From assembly GCF_025244845.1 (NCBI RefSeq), contig NZ_CP104264.1, positions 2,976,001-3,040,000 on the forward strand: DNA of 64,000 bases, given 5' to 3'. Both the position numbers and the translations under genes were made by a program. Source of the DNA: Arthrobacter sp. zg-Y1171. GTDB taxonomy: Bacteria > Actinomycetota > Actinomycetes > Actinomycetales > Micrococcaceae. Of the stretch, positions 9,660 to 17,915 are shown piece after piece; position 1 is the stretch's first letter; the number at the start of each line of letters is the position of its first letter. Under the pieces are notes generated by a model. That model saw nothing but the letters and a program-made list of their open reading frames with translations, was not told the origin of the DNA and did not search any database.

Positions 9660-10649
9660 TTATGGCCCGTGTGCCAATAGGCGGCGTGGATTATCGATCA
9701 TCATGGTCTCGAGGACCGTTTCATCCAGCCCCAGTTCCCGCAGCCGCGGCAACACCCGGGTATGCACGTTTTCCATGTGCCAGTTCGGCACGGCGCGCTC
9801 GCGCCATGACGGCGGGGTAATCCTGCTGAAGAAAGCCGCGTCATGCGAGAGCACAATCTGATCAGCGTACCCGCGGCTAAGGAGCGCCCAGAGCACCCGG
9901 AACCGTTGCGCGTCGGAGACCACGTGATCCATCCCGAACCGGTCGAATCCCAGGAAGGATCCGGAATCGGCAAGGGCCATCAGATAGTCCAGGTCCCCGG
10001 AATCCCCTGCGTGGCCAATCACCACGCGGTCCAGCGGCACTCCCAGCCGGGCCAGCACCCTCTGCTGGTCTAGGCCGCCGCGGGATGGTGCATGTGAGTG
10101 CGTGGTCACCGGCACCCCGGTCTCGAGATGTGCCTGAGCAGCCGCCGCGAACACACGTTCCACGTCGGGGGTGATCCCCTCTGCGTCGGAGAAGACTTTC
10201 AGCATGCCCGCCCGAATGTCCGTGCCGGCTATTCCCTCCCGGATATCCCGAAGGAAGAGCTCAACAAGCGGATCTGCCGAGTCCACCAGCCCGCCGGGAC
10301 CATGGGTCCGGAAGAACTGCGGCAACCCGTCGGCGGTGTAGTAACCCGTGGCTGCCACCAGCCGCACCGGGCTGCGCCGCGCCACACGCAGCACGCGTGC
10401 AACGTCGCGGCCCAGCCCGGGCACTGTGAGGTCGACGACGGTGCGCACCCCGAGCGCGTAAAGCCGCTCGAAACCCGCTACGGCCTTCTCAACCGCCTGC
10501 TCCTCATCCCATTCGGGATGGGGCAGGTTGAGGTCGAGTTCGGGATGCCCTACAAAAACGTGCTCGTGGATGAGGGTTGTCCCGAGCTCATCCGCTGGGA
10601 TGTCCCCGGTGAAGGTTGGCACGGTGCGCGCCGCCGTCGTCGACCCCAC
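9660..10649 (-). CDS. Phosphotriesterase-family metal-dependent hydrolase (lactonase-like)
   Basis: Amidohydrolase-superfamily enzyme of 329 residues with a PTE-type binuclear metal site: HEH at 28-30, Lys151 as the bridging (normally carboxylated) lysine in GMLKVFSDAEG, THSH at 183-186, IGH with His213, and Asp270 in LSHDAAF. Relatives include phosphotriesterases, quorum-signal lactonases and orphan PHP proteins; the substrate is not evident. The start is GTG at 10649, 5 nt after the DctP stop. Its position inside a TRAP transporter operon suggests it hydrolyses the imported carboxylate or lactone compound (inference). Confidence 0.9.
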   Translation of the reverse strand: MGSTTAARTVPTFTGDIPADELGTTLIHEHVFVGHPELDLNLPHPEWDEEQAVEKAVAGFERLYALGVRTVVDLTVPGLGRDVARVLRVARRSPVRLVAATGYYTADGLPQFFRTHGPGGLVDSADPLVELFLRDIREGIAGTDIRAGMLKVFSDAEGITPDVERVFAAAAQAHLETGVPVTTHSHAPSRGGLDQQRVLARLGVPLDRVVIGHAGDSGDLDYLMALADSGSFLGFDRFGMDHVVSDAQRFRVLWALLSRGYADQIVLSHDAAFFSRITPPSWRERAVPNWHMENVHTRVLPRLRELGLDETVLETMMIDNPRRLLAHGP

Positions 10650-10654
10650 GCCGG

Positions 10655-11683
10655 TTAGTCAGCCGTAGCGCGGATTGCCTCGAACACTGCCAGGGAGTCT
10701 CCGCTGTACTCCCCTTCCAGGTACTCAAGGGCTTCACTGCGGAAGGAGTCCACGTCAACGTCCTCGACGATTTCCCAGGCACCGTCGGCCTTCCACTGGG
10801 CCAGTGTTTCGGCTTCGTCCTCCTCAACGCAGGCCGTAACCTCCGTGACGGCCTTCTCCACGGCGGCATTCACTGCCTCCTGCTGTTCTTCCGAGAGGTC
10901 GTTCCAGACCGGCCCCGCAATAATGAGGTTCGTGTTGAGCTGGTGGTTGGTCATGCTCAAGTAATCCTGCACCTCGGCAAGGTTCTGCGCCTTGATGTTG
11001 GTGATCGGGTTTTCCTGACCGTCCACGGTGCCCTGCTGGAGCGCGAGGTACAGCTCTTCATAGGCCACCTCGGTGGCGGATGCACCCAGGGCTTCTGCGT
11101 TCATCAGGAACTGGGGTGAACCGGGGAACCGGATCCGCAGTCCCTCGAGGTCGGCAGGCTCGGTGACGGGCTTGTTGGCAGTGAACTGCCGGGCCCCGGC
11201 GGACCACGCGCCCAGGGTCTGGACCCCTGCGGCATCCGCGAAACCGTCAATCACGGTCTGCGATTCGTCGCTGGCCATAAAGGCGGCAAGGTGGTCCGCG
11301 TCCTCGAAGACGTAGGCGGCGTCGAGGACGCTGATGGGCTCGTAGACCGATCCCAGGGCTGAAGCCCCCTGGATATCGATGTCGACGTCCCCGGAGGCGA
11401 CGGAGGAGATACGGTCCGCGTCGCCGCCAAGCTGGCTGGACGGGAAGATCTCCACCGACACTCCGACGTCGGCCGCCGCTACCTCGTCAGCGATGACCTG
11501 GGCTCCGCAGCGGTGCTGCGGCTGGTCCTCGTTATAGCTGTGGGCAAGGGTGAGCTCGATTTCCTCTCCGCCCCCGCCTCCCCCGTCGGATTCCGTATTG
11601 CCGCCCGAGCAGCCCACCAGCATCATTGCCGGCAACACAGCCAGGGCGGCCAGGGCCAGGTGCTTGCTTCGTTGTACTTTCAT
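10655..11683 (-). CDS. TRAP transporter solute-binding lipoprotein (DctP family)
   Basis: Extracytoplasmic binding protein of 342 residues. It has a lipoprotein signal peptide with LVGC lipobox (Cys25) after a hydrophobic core, then a Gly/Glu linker and a DctP fold. RIRFPGSPQFLMNAEALGASATEVAYEELY contains the conserved Arg that binds the ligand carboxylate in TRAP proteins, and VDGQENPITNI is a family signature. The ATG at 11683 has an AGAGGAAC ribosome site; an in-frame start 15 nt upstream is less likely. It lies 51 nt downstream of the DctM gene. A carboxylate-type ligand is expected from the family. Confidence 0.92.
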   Translation of the reverse strand: MKVQRSKHLALAALAVLPAMMLVGCSGGNTESDGGGGGGEEIELTLAHSYNEDQPQHRCGAQVIADEVAAADVGVSVEIFPSSQLGGDADRISSVASGDVDIDIQGASALGSVYEPISVLDAAYVFEDADHLAAFMASDESQTVIDGFADAAGVQTLGAWSAGARQFTANKPVTEPADLEGLRIRFPGSPQFLMNAEALGASATEVAYEELYLALQQGTVDGQENPITNIKAQNLAEVQDYLSMTNHQLNTNLIIAGPVWNDLSEEQQEAVNAAVEKAVTEVTACVEEDEAETLAQWKADGAWEIVEDVDVDSFRSEALEYLEGEYSGDSLAVFEAIRATAD

Positions 11684-11734
11684 GGTTGTTCCTCTCATCG
11701 GTTGTGCGTGTCTGTTGCTTTGGGGTTCATCGGT

Positions 11735-13006
11735 TTAGAGACCCAACAGGCCTGGAAGTACCTGCAGGGCCTGCGGGAACGCGACAATCAGCGCCAGGAT
11801 CACCAGGAACGGGATGGTGAACGGCAGGGATCCGCGGAAGACTTCGCCGATCCGGGTCCTGGACACCGCAGAGGTAACGAAAAGAACCGTTCCCACCGGA
11901 GGCGTCAGCAGGCCGATCATGAGGGCGATAATCAGCAGCACACCGAAGGAAATCGGGTCCACCCCGTACTGCACCGCGATCGGCATCAGGATGGGGACCA
12001 CGAGTACCAGGATTGCGGTGGCGTCAATGACGGTGCCGAGCACCAGTGCCAGCAGGACCACCAGGATCAGGAAGACCGTGGGGTTGTCGGTGAAGCCGAA
12101 CATCGCCTCCGTCAGCATCTGCGGCAGCCGCTCCCGCGCAAGGATGTAGCCCAGGAGGGACGCGCTGGCGACAATCAGCATGATGCCCGACGTGGTGAGG
12201 ACGGTTTCCCGGATGGCGGCAAGCAGTCCTGCCAGCGAAAGGCTGCGCTGAACGATTCCCAGCAGGAGCATGTACACCACGCCCACGGCGGCGGCTTCGG
12301 TGGGAGTGAAGACGCCTCCGAGGATGCCGCCGAGGATGATGATCGGTGCCAGCAGGGGCAGTGCCACGCCTTTGAGCGAGGCGGTGAACTCGGCCTTGTC
12401 GAAGGTACCCCGGACGATGTTGGGCTGCCGCCGCACCAGGACAAAGACAACGATGCAGAGCCCGAGGGTCATGGCCAATGCCGGCAGCACGGAGGCTGCG
12501 AACAGCGCACCGGTGGAAACGGCAGCCAGCCCCGAGAAGATGACCGCCGGAATGCTCGGCGGCATAACCGGCGCAATGAGCGACGACGACGCCACGACAC
12601 CGGTAGCGAAGCGGCGGCTGTACCCGTTGCGGAGCATGGCCGGGATTTCCACCTTGCCCAGCGCCGCGGCGTCTGCGACGGCGGATCCGCTCATCCAGGA
12701 GAAGCCGAGGCTGACGCCCACACTCACGTAGCCGAGGTTGCCGCGCACGGAGGCAAAAGCGGCCATCGCGAAGCGGAACAGGCGGTCGGCTATTCCGGCG
12801 TGGTTGGCAAGGGCTCCGAGCAGGATAAAGAGGGGCACGGCCAGCAGCGGGAAGCTGTCGGCAGCGTTGGCTACCTCGCGCAGCGCACTCCCCGGAGAGC
12901 GGCCGTTCATCATCATGTACACCAGTGACGGGCCGAGGAACGCGATTGCCACGGGGACACGGATGATGAGGAGTACGGCAATGGCGAGACCAAGGAAGGC
13001 GAGCAT
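11735..13006 (-). CDS. TRAP transporter large permease (DctM family)
   Basis: Na+-coupled transport subunit of 423 residues with about 12 spans. It starts MLAFLGLAIAVLLIIRVPVAIAFLG and ends LQVLPGLLGL, as DctM proteins do. Conserved segments include MPPSIPAVIFSGLAAVSTGALFAASVLPAL and LTPPVGTVLFVTSAV, the two substrate-path hairpin regions. The ATG at 13006 overlaps the DctQ stop by one base (TGATG), arguing for coupled translation; the open frame upstream lies over dctQ. It works with the DctQ and DctP products. Confidence 0.93.
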   Translation of the reverse strand: MLAFLGLAIAVLLIIRVPVAIAFLGPSLVYMMMNGRSPGSALREVANAADSFPLLAVPLFILLGALANHAGIADRLFRFAMAAFASVRGNLGYVSVGVSLGFSWMSGSAVADAAALGKVEIPAMLRNGYSRRFATGVVASSSLIAPVMPPSIPAVIFSGLAAVSTGALFAASVLPALAMTLGLCIVVFVLVRRQPNIVRGTFDKAEFTASLKGVALPLLAPIIILGGILGGVFTPTEAAAVGVVYMLLLGIVQRSLSLAGLLAAIRETVLTTSGIMLIVASASLLGYILARERLPQMLTEAMFGFTDNPTVFLILVVLLALVLGTVIDATAILVLVVPILMPIAVQYGVDPISFGVLLIIALMIGLLTPPVGTVLFVTSAVSRTRIGEVFRGSLPFTIPFLVILALIVAFPQALQVLPGLLGL

Positions 13007-13560
13007 CACAGGACTGCCTCCGTACCCTCGTCGGTGTCGTATTCCGTGAGCATCGGCCCGTTCCTGGCGACGAGTACGGCGGCGATCACTGCCCGGATAG
13101 CGAGGCTTATGACTCCGATAAGCACCGGGATGTAGACCCATGACATGGGAACACCCAGCACAGGTGATTTGATGATCTGCTGCGAGTCAATGAGTGCGAA
13201 TGCCTCGATGGTCAGTCCGATTCCGGTAGCTGCAACTACCAGCAGCGCAACGACCTGGACCCAGCGCACCACCATCTGGTTGGGGATGGCATCCACGATT
13301 TCCAGTGCGATATGCCCGTTGGTGCTGACCAGAACGCCCGCTGCCGCGAAGGTCAGCCAGATGAGCGCAAAGCGGGCCAGTTCGCCGGTCCAGGCGAAAC
13401 CCCCTCCGGGCAGGTAGCGCTGCAGCGCCTGCAGGAACACCATGGCCAGGATGGTGATGAGCGAGACTGCTCCGATAACTACTTCAATGCGGGTGATGAC
13501 CGCCGCGATTCTTCCCCACCGCCCCTGTTCTCCGGGTGGTGGCTTCTGCTTGTCCGGCAC
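13006..13560 (-). CDS. TRAP transporter small permease (DctQ family), first gene of operon
   Basis: Small membrane subunit of 184 residues with four hydrophobic segments at about residues 15-37, 55-75, 95-117 and 140-162. FLQALQRYLPGGGFAWTGELARFALIWLTFAAA is the recognisable DctQ core. The C-terminus is acidic. The start is GTG at 13560, preceded by AAGGAG with good spacing. It heads the operon dctQ-dctM-dctP-hydrolase-tetR, which runs to 8959. Confidence 0.92.
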   Translation of the reverse strand: MPDKQKPPPGEQGRWGRIAAVITRIEVVIGAVSLITILAMVFLQALQRYLPGGGFAWTGELARFALIWLTFAAAGVLVSTNGHIALEIVDAIPNQMVVRWVQVVALLVVAATGIGLTIEAFALIDSQQIIKSPVLGVPMSWVYIPVLIGVISLAIRAVIAAVLVARNGPMLTEYDTDEGTEAVL

Positions 13561-13625
13561 TTGACTCCTTCGTCAACAACGTCGGCAGCCCTGCCGATCG
13601 TTTGTAACTTACTAGTTAATACATT

Positions 13626-13639
13626 GTGAGACAACTCAC
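13626..13639 (-). promoter_or_regulatory. Candidate operator/promoter of the TRAP operon
   Basis: GTGAG-ACAA-CTCAC is a short perfect inverted repeat 66 bp upstream of the dctQ GTG. On the minus strand it overlaps a possible -35 (TTGTCT) that is followed 17 nt later by TAAGTT. It is a plausible site for the operon-encoded TetR protein, but the arms are only 5 bp. Confidence 0.3.
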
Positions 13640-13672
13640 GTTTTGGTAACCACCGGCACCACCCCGGCACGC

Positions 13673-13708
13673 AGAAGCGCCCCGGACCAATTGGTCCGGG
13701 GCGCTTCT
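13673..13708. terminator. Intrinsic terminator, perfect 36-bp palindrome
   Basis: AGAAGCGCCCCGGACCAA is followed directly by its exact reverse complement. It lies 30 bp beyond the stop of the BrkB gene (minus strand, ends 13739) and upstream of the TRAP operon. Its core CGCCCCGGACCA is the same as in the hairpin at 8921-8954. Confidence 0.85.
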
Positions 13709-13738
13709 GGTGTGCGTGGCTCTACAGAGCGCTAACGG

Positions 13739-14812
13739 TTACTCGTGAAGGTGGTCGTCGTAGTCCTTGCCGGCGTGCTGCTGGCGCAGCTTCCGGCCCT
13801 CGGCAATGTCCTTCTCTTCCTGCTCCTGGCGCTTCTCCGTCTGCCGGGTGTCACGCGGCGGAAGCTGCACGGATTCCTCGGCCTGGATGCCGGCCTGCAG
13901 CTCGCGGCCGCGCTCCACCTCGGCGTCGAACTCCGCACCGAAGAGCAGGGACACATTGGCCAGCCAGATCCACAGCAGCAGCACGATCACGCCGCCGATG
14001 GCGCCGTAGGTCGCGTTGTAGTTGCCGAAGTTTGCGACGTAGAAGCTGAAGCCAAGGGTCACGATCGCCAGGATCACGAGGGCAATCAGCGAGCCCATGC
14101 TCATCCAGCGGAACTTGGGCTGCTTGACGTTCGGGGTGGCGTAGTAGAGGACGGCGATGATCAGCACGGCGAAGATCACCATGACCGGCCACTTGGCGAT
14201 GTTCCAGATGGTTACCGCTTCACTGCCCAGGCCGATGACATTGCCGATCGCTTCGGCGATCGGGCCGGAAATCACCAGCATCAGCAGCAGCGCGGCCGCC
14301 ATCAGGACCAGGACCAGGGTCACGAGCAGCTGCGTGGGAAGCAGCTTCCAGGCGGGCCGGCCTTCCTCGACTTCGTAAATCCGGTTCAGGGAACGGCCAA
14401 ACGCCTTCACGAAGCCGGAGGCGGACCAGAGGGCGCCCAGGATACCGACAATCAGCGCGAGGCCGGCAGCGCTGGATGAGGTCAGCTGCTCGATGGGTCC
14501 TTCCACTACGCTGACTGCTTCACCGGGAGCGAACTGCCGCACGAGGTCCAGCAGGGCCTCGGTGGTGCTTTCGGCCTGGCCCACCAGGCCGAGAATGGAG
14601 ACCAGCGCCAGCAGGGCCGGGAAGATCGCCAGGACGGTGTAGTAGGTCAGGGCCGCGGCAAGGTCGGTGCACTGGTCCTTGGAGAATTCACGGAGTGTCT
14701 TCTTGAGGATGTATTTCCAACTGGGCTTGGATACCTCGGTGGGTTTATCGGGCTTACTGGCATCGTCCGGACTGGGTGCGGTCTCGGCTTTGCTGTTGGT
14801 GTCCTGTGCCAC
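13739..14812 (-). CDS. YihY/BrkB-family membrane protein
   Basis: Inner-membrane protein of 357 residues with a ~35-residue polar N-terminus, six hydrophobic spans in the YihY/virulence factor BrkB domain, and an ~85-residue charged C-terminal tail rich in Glu, Gln and Arg. DLAAALTYYTVLAIFPALLALVSILG and YEVEEGRPAWKLLPTQLLVTLVLV are family-typical. I place the start at GTG 14812 because AGGAGG stands 5 nt upstream; an ATG at 14848 and a TTG at 14875 lack good ribosome sites. Molecular function of the family is unsettled (once called ribonuclease BN in error). Single gene followed by a terminator. Confidence 0.88.
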   Translation of the reverse strand: MAQDTNSKAETAPSPDDASKPDKPTEVSKPSWKYILKKTLREFSKDQCTDLAAALTYYTVLAIFPALLALVSILGLVGQAESTTEALLDLVRQFAPGEAVSVVEGPIEQLTSSSAAGLALIVGILGALWSASGFVKAFGRSLNRIYEVEEGRPAWKLLPTQLLVTLVLVLMAAALLLMLVISGPIAEAIGNVIGLGSEAVTIWNIAKWPVMVIFAVLIIAVLYYATPNVKQPKFRWMSMGSLIALVILAIVTLGFSFYVANFGNYNATYGAIGGVIVLLLWIWLANVSLLFGAEFDAEVERGRELQAGIQAEESVQLPPRDTRQTEKRQEQEEKDIAEGRKLRQQHAGKDYDDHLHE

Positions 14813-14852
14813 TGCGGCCTCCTGCTGGGATGGATGTTCAGCCCCCATCGTA

Positions 14853-14872
14853 TTAGTAAGCGTTCTTACCAA
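14853..14872. promoter_or_regulatory. Imperfect palindrome upstream of the BrkB gene
   Basis: TTAGTAAGCGTTCTTACCAA has 8-bp arms with one mismatch around a 4-bp centre, 40-60 bp upstream of the GTG at 14812. The size and symmetry fit a TetR- or MarR-type operator, but no adjacent regulator is present. Confidence 0.35.
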
Positions 14873-14906
14873 CAAAGGGATCCCGCTCCGCCCCCGGATC
14901 CGGAAC

Positions 14907-15218
14907 TCAGCGGATCCGGTAATAGTCCATCAGGACGGCCTCTTCGCCGGGGCTGAGCGGGTTCTCCGGATTGGCACCGGGCGAGTGCGCCACCTGGTCC
15001 CTGGAGTAGTTCACGAAGATGTCCTGGCCGTCGCGGCGGGCACCGGCCAGCGGAACATAGTGTTCCTGGGGTTCGAACAGGCCCAGGTCAACCGTGATCC
15101 AGACCGGCTCTGCGGTGGCGCGGTCCAGGTGCACTTCACCCACCAGCCCCAGCCGCTCGCCGTCTTTCGCCCAAACGCTGGAGCCCTGGATTTCGTGGAG
15201 CGTGAATGCATCCGCCAT
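14907..15218 (-). CDS. PRC-barrel domain protein
   Basis: Small soluble protein of 103 residues resembling PRC-barrel proteins. It shows the pattern IQGSSVWAKDGERLGLVGEVHLDRATAEPVWITVDLG typical of the barrel's first strands, then FVPL-like and YSRDQV segments and an acidic C-terminal extension ending LMDYYRIR. Actinobacterial relatives often occur with stress genes; their ligand is unknown. The start ATG 15218 has AGGGACGAG upstream. It lies 110 bp downstream of the MscS gene on the same strand and 95 bp upstream of the BrkB gene region. Confidence 0.8.
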   Translation of the reverse strand: MADAFTLHEIQGSSVWAKDGERLGLVGEVHLDRATAEPVWITVDLGLFEPQEHYVPLAGARRDGQDIFVNYSRDQVAHSPGANPENPLSPGEEAVLMDYYRIR

Positions 15219-15328
15219 CTTCTCGTCCCTTCGCCGGCCCGGCCGAACTGCCGGGGTTCTTATTGCCGCCCGGCGCAAGCCCTGCTGTCAACACCTGCGG
15301 GCGGACCGTCCGGCGGGGAACGGGGAAG

Positions 15329-16564
15329 TCAGCGCGGCTCGCCGTCGACGGCGTTTTCCTCCCGTTCGGCGAAGACCTCTTCACCGGGGCCGGAGAAGTT
15401 CACCCGGCGCTCCACGGCATCGATGCTTCCGGTGAAGAACTGCGAGTCGCTGGTGTCCTCGTTGCGGGGAACCGACGCGGCACGCGGGCCGCTGTGCACC
15501 GCGCTGCCGGCGGGACGGACTTCTTCCCAGCGCTGGCGCGGCAGGGCATCCGGATGCCATTCTTGGAGATAGGCGACCATGCTTTCACGGATGAGGCAGC
15601 GCAGGTCGAACAGGGTGCCGCTGTCCACGGCGCTGACGAGGATGCGGATCCGCACCAGGCCCTTCACGGCGTCCGTCACCTGCAGCACGCTGGTGCGCTG
15701 GTCCCACAGATCGGTGTCCGCGAGGATTTCCTTCAGCAGGGTGCGCAGGTCCCCCACCGGCACACGCCAGTCCAGGTCCAGTTCCACCGTGCCCAGGATG
15801 TCCGACTGGCGGCGGGTCCAGTTCTGGAACGGCGTGGTGGTGAAGTAGGTGGAGGGCAGGATCAGGCGGCGGTCGTCCCAGATGTGGAGCACCACGTACG
15901 TCATGGTGATTTCCTCGATGGTTCCCCACTCGCCTTCCACCACGACGACGTCGTCCACCCGGATCGCGTCGGTGAAGGCCAGCTGCATGCCGGCAAAGAC
16001 ATTGGTCAGCGTCCCCTGCACGGCGAGGCCGGCCACAATGGACAGCACGCCGGCGGAGGCGAGGATGCCGGCACCGAGTGCGCGGACCTCGGGGATAGTC
16101 AGCAGCACGCAGGCAACGCCAATGGTGATCAGCACGGCTATGCCCACCCGCCGGCCAAGGATCACCTGGGTCTTCAAGCGCCGCAGCCGGCGGTTGTCCC
16201 GGGTGTCCGTGCTGTACTTCGTGAGGATCATGGCCTCGATCACCAGCAGCAGGACCACGCCCAGCCACGCCACGGCCCCGATCAGTCCCAGCACCAGCAC
16301 GTAATCCACAGCCGGCAGCCACGAGGCACCGGCAGCGGTCGCTCCGAGGGCAATCCGCGCGCCGATCAGCGAGAGCCCCAGCCGCAGCGGGTTCCGGGCG
16401 TTGACGGAGATCTCCCGGATACCCGGCGTCTTGCGGAAGGCCCGGTGGACCACTTCCCGCAGGATCCGGGCCACGATCAGGGCCACACCCACTGCCACCA
16501 GCACGGCAAAGAGCGGTTTAAAGCTGACAGCAAGCGAGAGCAGGTCTTCCATACCTTCGATCAT
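15329..16564 (-). CDS. MscS-family mechanosensitive channel
   Basis: About 411 residues. Four N-terminal hydrophobic segments precede a pore-lining helix with the Gly/Ala pattern GAGILASAGVLSIVAGLAVQGTLTNVFAGMQLAF, followed by the beta domain DDVVVVEGEWGTIEEITMTYVVLHIWDDRRLILPSTYF and a C-terminal alpha/beta domain, as in MscS/YnaI-type channels. The last ~60 residues are charged and not conserved. Such channels release solutes on osmotic downshock. Start choice is uncertain: ATG 16564 (MIEGMED) or ATG 16552; a TTG further up (16591) seems unlikely. Confidence 0.9.
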   Translation of the reverse strand: MIEGMEDLLSLAVSFKPLFAVLVAVGVALIVARILREVVHRAFRKTPGIREISVNARNPLRLGLSLIGARIALGATAAGASWLPAVDYVLVLGLIGAVAWLGVVLLLVIEAMILTKYSTDTRDNRRLRRLKTQVILGRRVGIAVLITIGVACVLLTIPEVRALGAGILASAGVLSIVAGLAVQGTLTNVFAGMQLAFTDAIRVDDVVVVEGEWGTIEEITMTYVVLHIWDDRRLILPSTYFTTTPFQNWTRRQSDILGTVELDLDWRVPVGDLRTLLKEILADTDLWDQRTSVLQVTDAVKGLVRIRILVSAVDSGTLFDLRCLIRESMVAYLQEWHPDALPRQRWEEVRPAGSAVHSGPRAASVPRNEDTSDSQFFTGSIDAVERRVNFSGPGEEVFAEREENAVDGEPR

Positions 16565-16640
16565 TGCAAACAGCCGTGGGTGGCTGTCCAATCAGGCCCC
16601 GCGGCGGGGGCGGGCGGAGCCTGCCCGCCGGGCGGTTAAA

Positions 16641-16674
16641 CAGCGGACACCCCGGAGGATTCCGGGGTGTCCGC
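16641..16674 (-). terminator. Intrinsic terminator of the siderophore-binding lipoprotein gene
   Basis: A 15-bp perfect stem (AGCGGACACCCCGGA and its complement) with a 4-nt loop lies 34 bp beyond the stop of the gene at 16708-17757. On the minus strand it is followed by TGTTTAA. Confidence 0.8.
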
Positions 16675-16707
16675 TGCGCCTTCCGGAGAAGGCGGAGGTA
16701 ACGGGTC

Positions 16708-17757
16708 CTACTTTGCCTCGTCGGCCGCCGTTGCGGCGTCGGCGATCATCGGCACCACGTTGTCCAGGGCGTAGGGGATGCTGAGCACGTTGATGGCCGA
16801 GGTGGAGAAGACGCGCGTCGGGTCGGCGTCGGCCACGAGGCCGCCGTTCTTCACAGCGGGGATCTGCCCCAGCAGCGGGTCGGAGGCAATGCTGTCGGCT
16901 ACCTCTTCGCTGGCCACCCAGCTGACAAAGATGTCGGAATCCAGCTGGTTGAGGTTTTCATCCGACCAGGGGATGTAGAACTCGTCGCCCTTGGTGTTCT
17001 CCGCTACCACCGGTGCCATGGTGAGGCCCAGGGATTCCATGAACTTGGGGCGGTTGTCCAGCGCGGTGTAGACGGAGTTCTCCGCACCCGGGGCGAGGTT
17101 GCCGTAGATGAAGGACTTGCCCTCGAGCTGCGGGTATTCGGCCGCCTTGTCGGTGATGGCCTGCTCGGTGTCTGCCACCAGCTGCTCGGCTTCGTCGCTC
17201 TTGCCGAGCGCTTCGCCGATCATGGTGGCGGTGTCCTGCCACGAGGTGCCCCAGGCGGTTTCGGGGTAGGCCACCACGGGAGCGATCTTGCTCAGCTTGT
17301 CGTAGTCCTCCTGGGACAAGCCGGAGTACGCGGCGAGGATGACGTCGGGGTCGGTGGCGGCGACGTCGTCGAAGGCAATGCCGTCAGCCTCGGAGTACTG
17401 CACCGGAGCGTTTTCCGATCCGATGGATGCATCCAGGTCTTCGAGTGCCTCGTCAATCCAAGGAGTGGTGCCCTGGTCATTGCCGCCGAATTCGATCAGA
17501 GGCATCCCCACGGGAACCACGTCCAGTGCCAGCGCGGTTTCGGCGTTGGCCCAGGCCACGGCGGCTACCCGCTCGGGAACCCCTTCAATGGTGGTCTCAC
17601 CGAAGGCATGCTTGATGGTCACGGGAAACTGGTCTTCCGCAGCTGCAGCACTGCCGGAGGATTCGTTTTCCCCCGCGGCACCGGTGGAGCAGGCGGAAAG
17701 GGACAGAACGGCGACGGCGGCCGCAGCGGCAACGCGGCGCATCCGGGACAGGGCCAT
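16708..17757 (-). CDS. Iron-siderophore ABC transporter substrate-binding lipoprotein (FecB/FepB type)
   Basis: Lipoprotein of 349 residues with an N-terminal signal peptide and lipobox LSAC (Cys23). It belongs to the TroA/BtuF-like helical-backbone family used for ferric siderophores: TIKHAFGETTIEGVPERVAAVAWANAETALALDVVPVG is the usual opening, and LSQEDYDKLSKIAPVVAYP is the central motif. The gene stands alone between a strong terminator and an iron box, so it is an iron-starvation monocistron. The permease/ATPase operon at 1-4068 lacks a binding protein in the visible part and is the natural partner (inference). Confidence 0.93.
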   Translation of the reverse strand: MALSRMRRVAAAAAVAVLSLSACSTGAAGENESSGSAAAAEDQFPVTIKHAFGETTIEGVPERVAAVAWANAETALALDVVPVGMPLIEFGGNDQGTTPWIDEALEDLDASIGSENAPVQYSEADGIAFDDVAATDPDVILAAYSGLSQEDYDKLSKIAPVVAYPETAWGTSWQDTATMIGEALGKSDEAEQLVADTEQAITDKAAEYPQLEGKSFIYGNLAPGAENSVYTALDNRPKFMESLGLTMAPVVAENTKGDEFYIPWSDENLNQLDSDIFVSWVASEEVADSIASDPLLGQIPAVKNGGLVADADPTRVFSTSAINVLSIPYALDNVVPMIADAATAADEAK

Positions 17758-17816
17758 GTGGGGCTCCTTGGATCACTAAACGAACGGAACGGACCCAGCG
17801 GTCGCGGATCCAAAAG

Positions 17817-17835
17817 TAAGGTTAGCCTAGGTTTT
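17817..17835 (-). promoter_or_regulatory. Iron box (DmdR/IdeR-type operator)
   Basis: TAAGGTTAGCCTAGGTTTT matches the 19-bp iron-box consensus at about 13 positions, with an intact core GGTTAGCCTA. It lies 60-80 bp upstream of the siderophore-binding lipoprotein start. A second, weaker GCTAACC element follows at 17851. Confidence 0.7.
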
Positions 17836-17915
17836 CCCTAATTACGCAACGCTAACCTTTCGTAATCCATCCGGGGGTCTGAAAATGCCTCCGGGCCCGG
17901 TGTCCGCCGCCTGTT

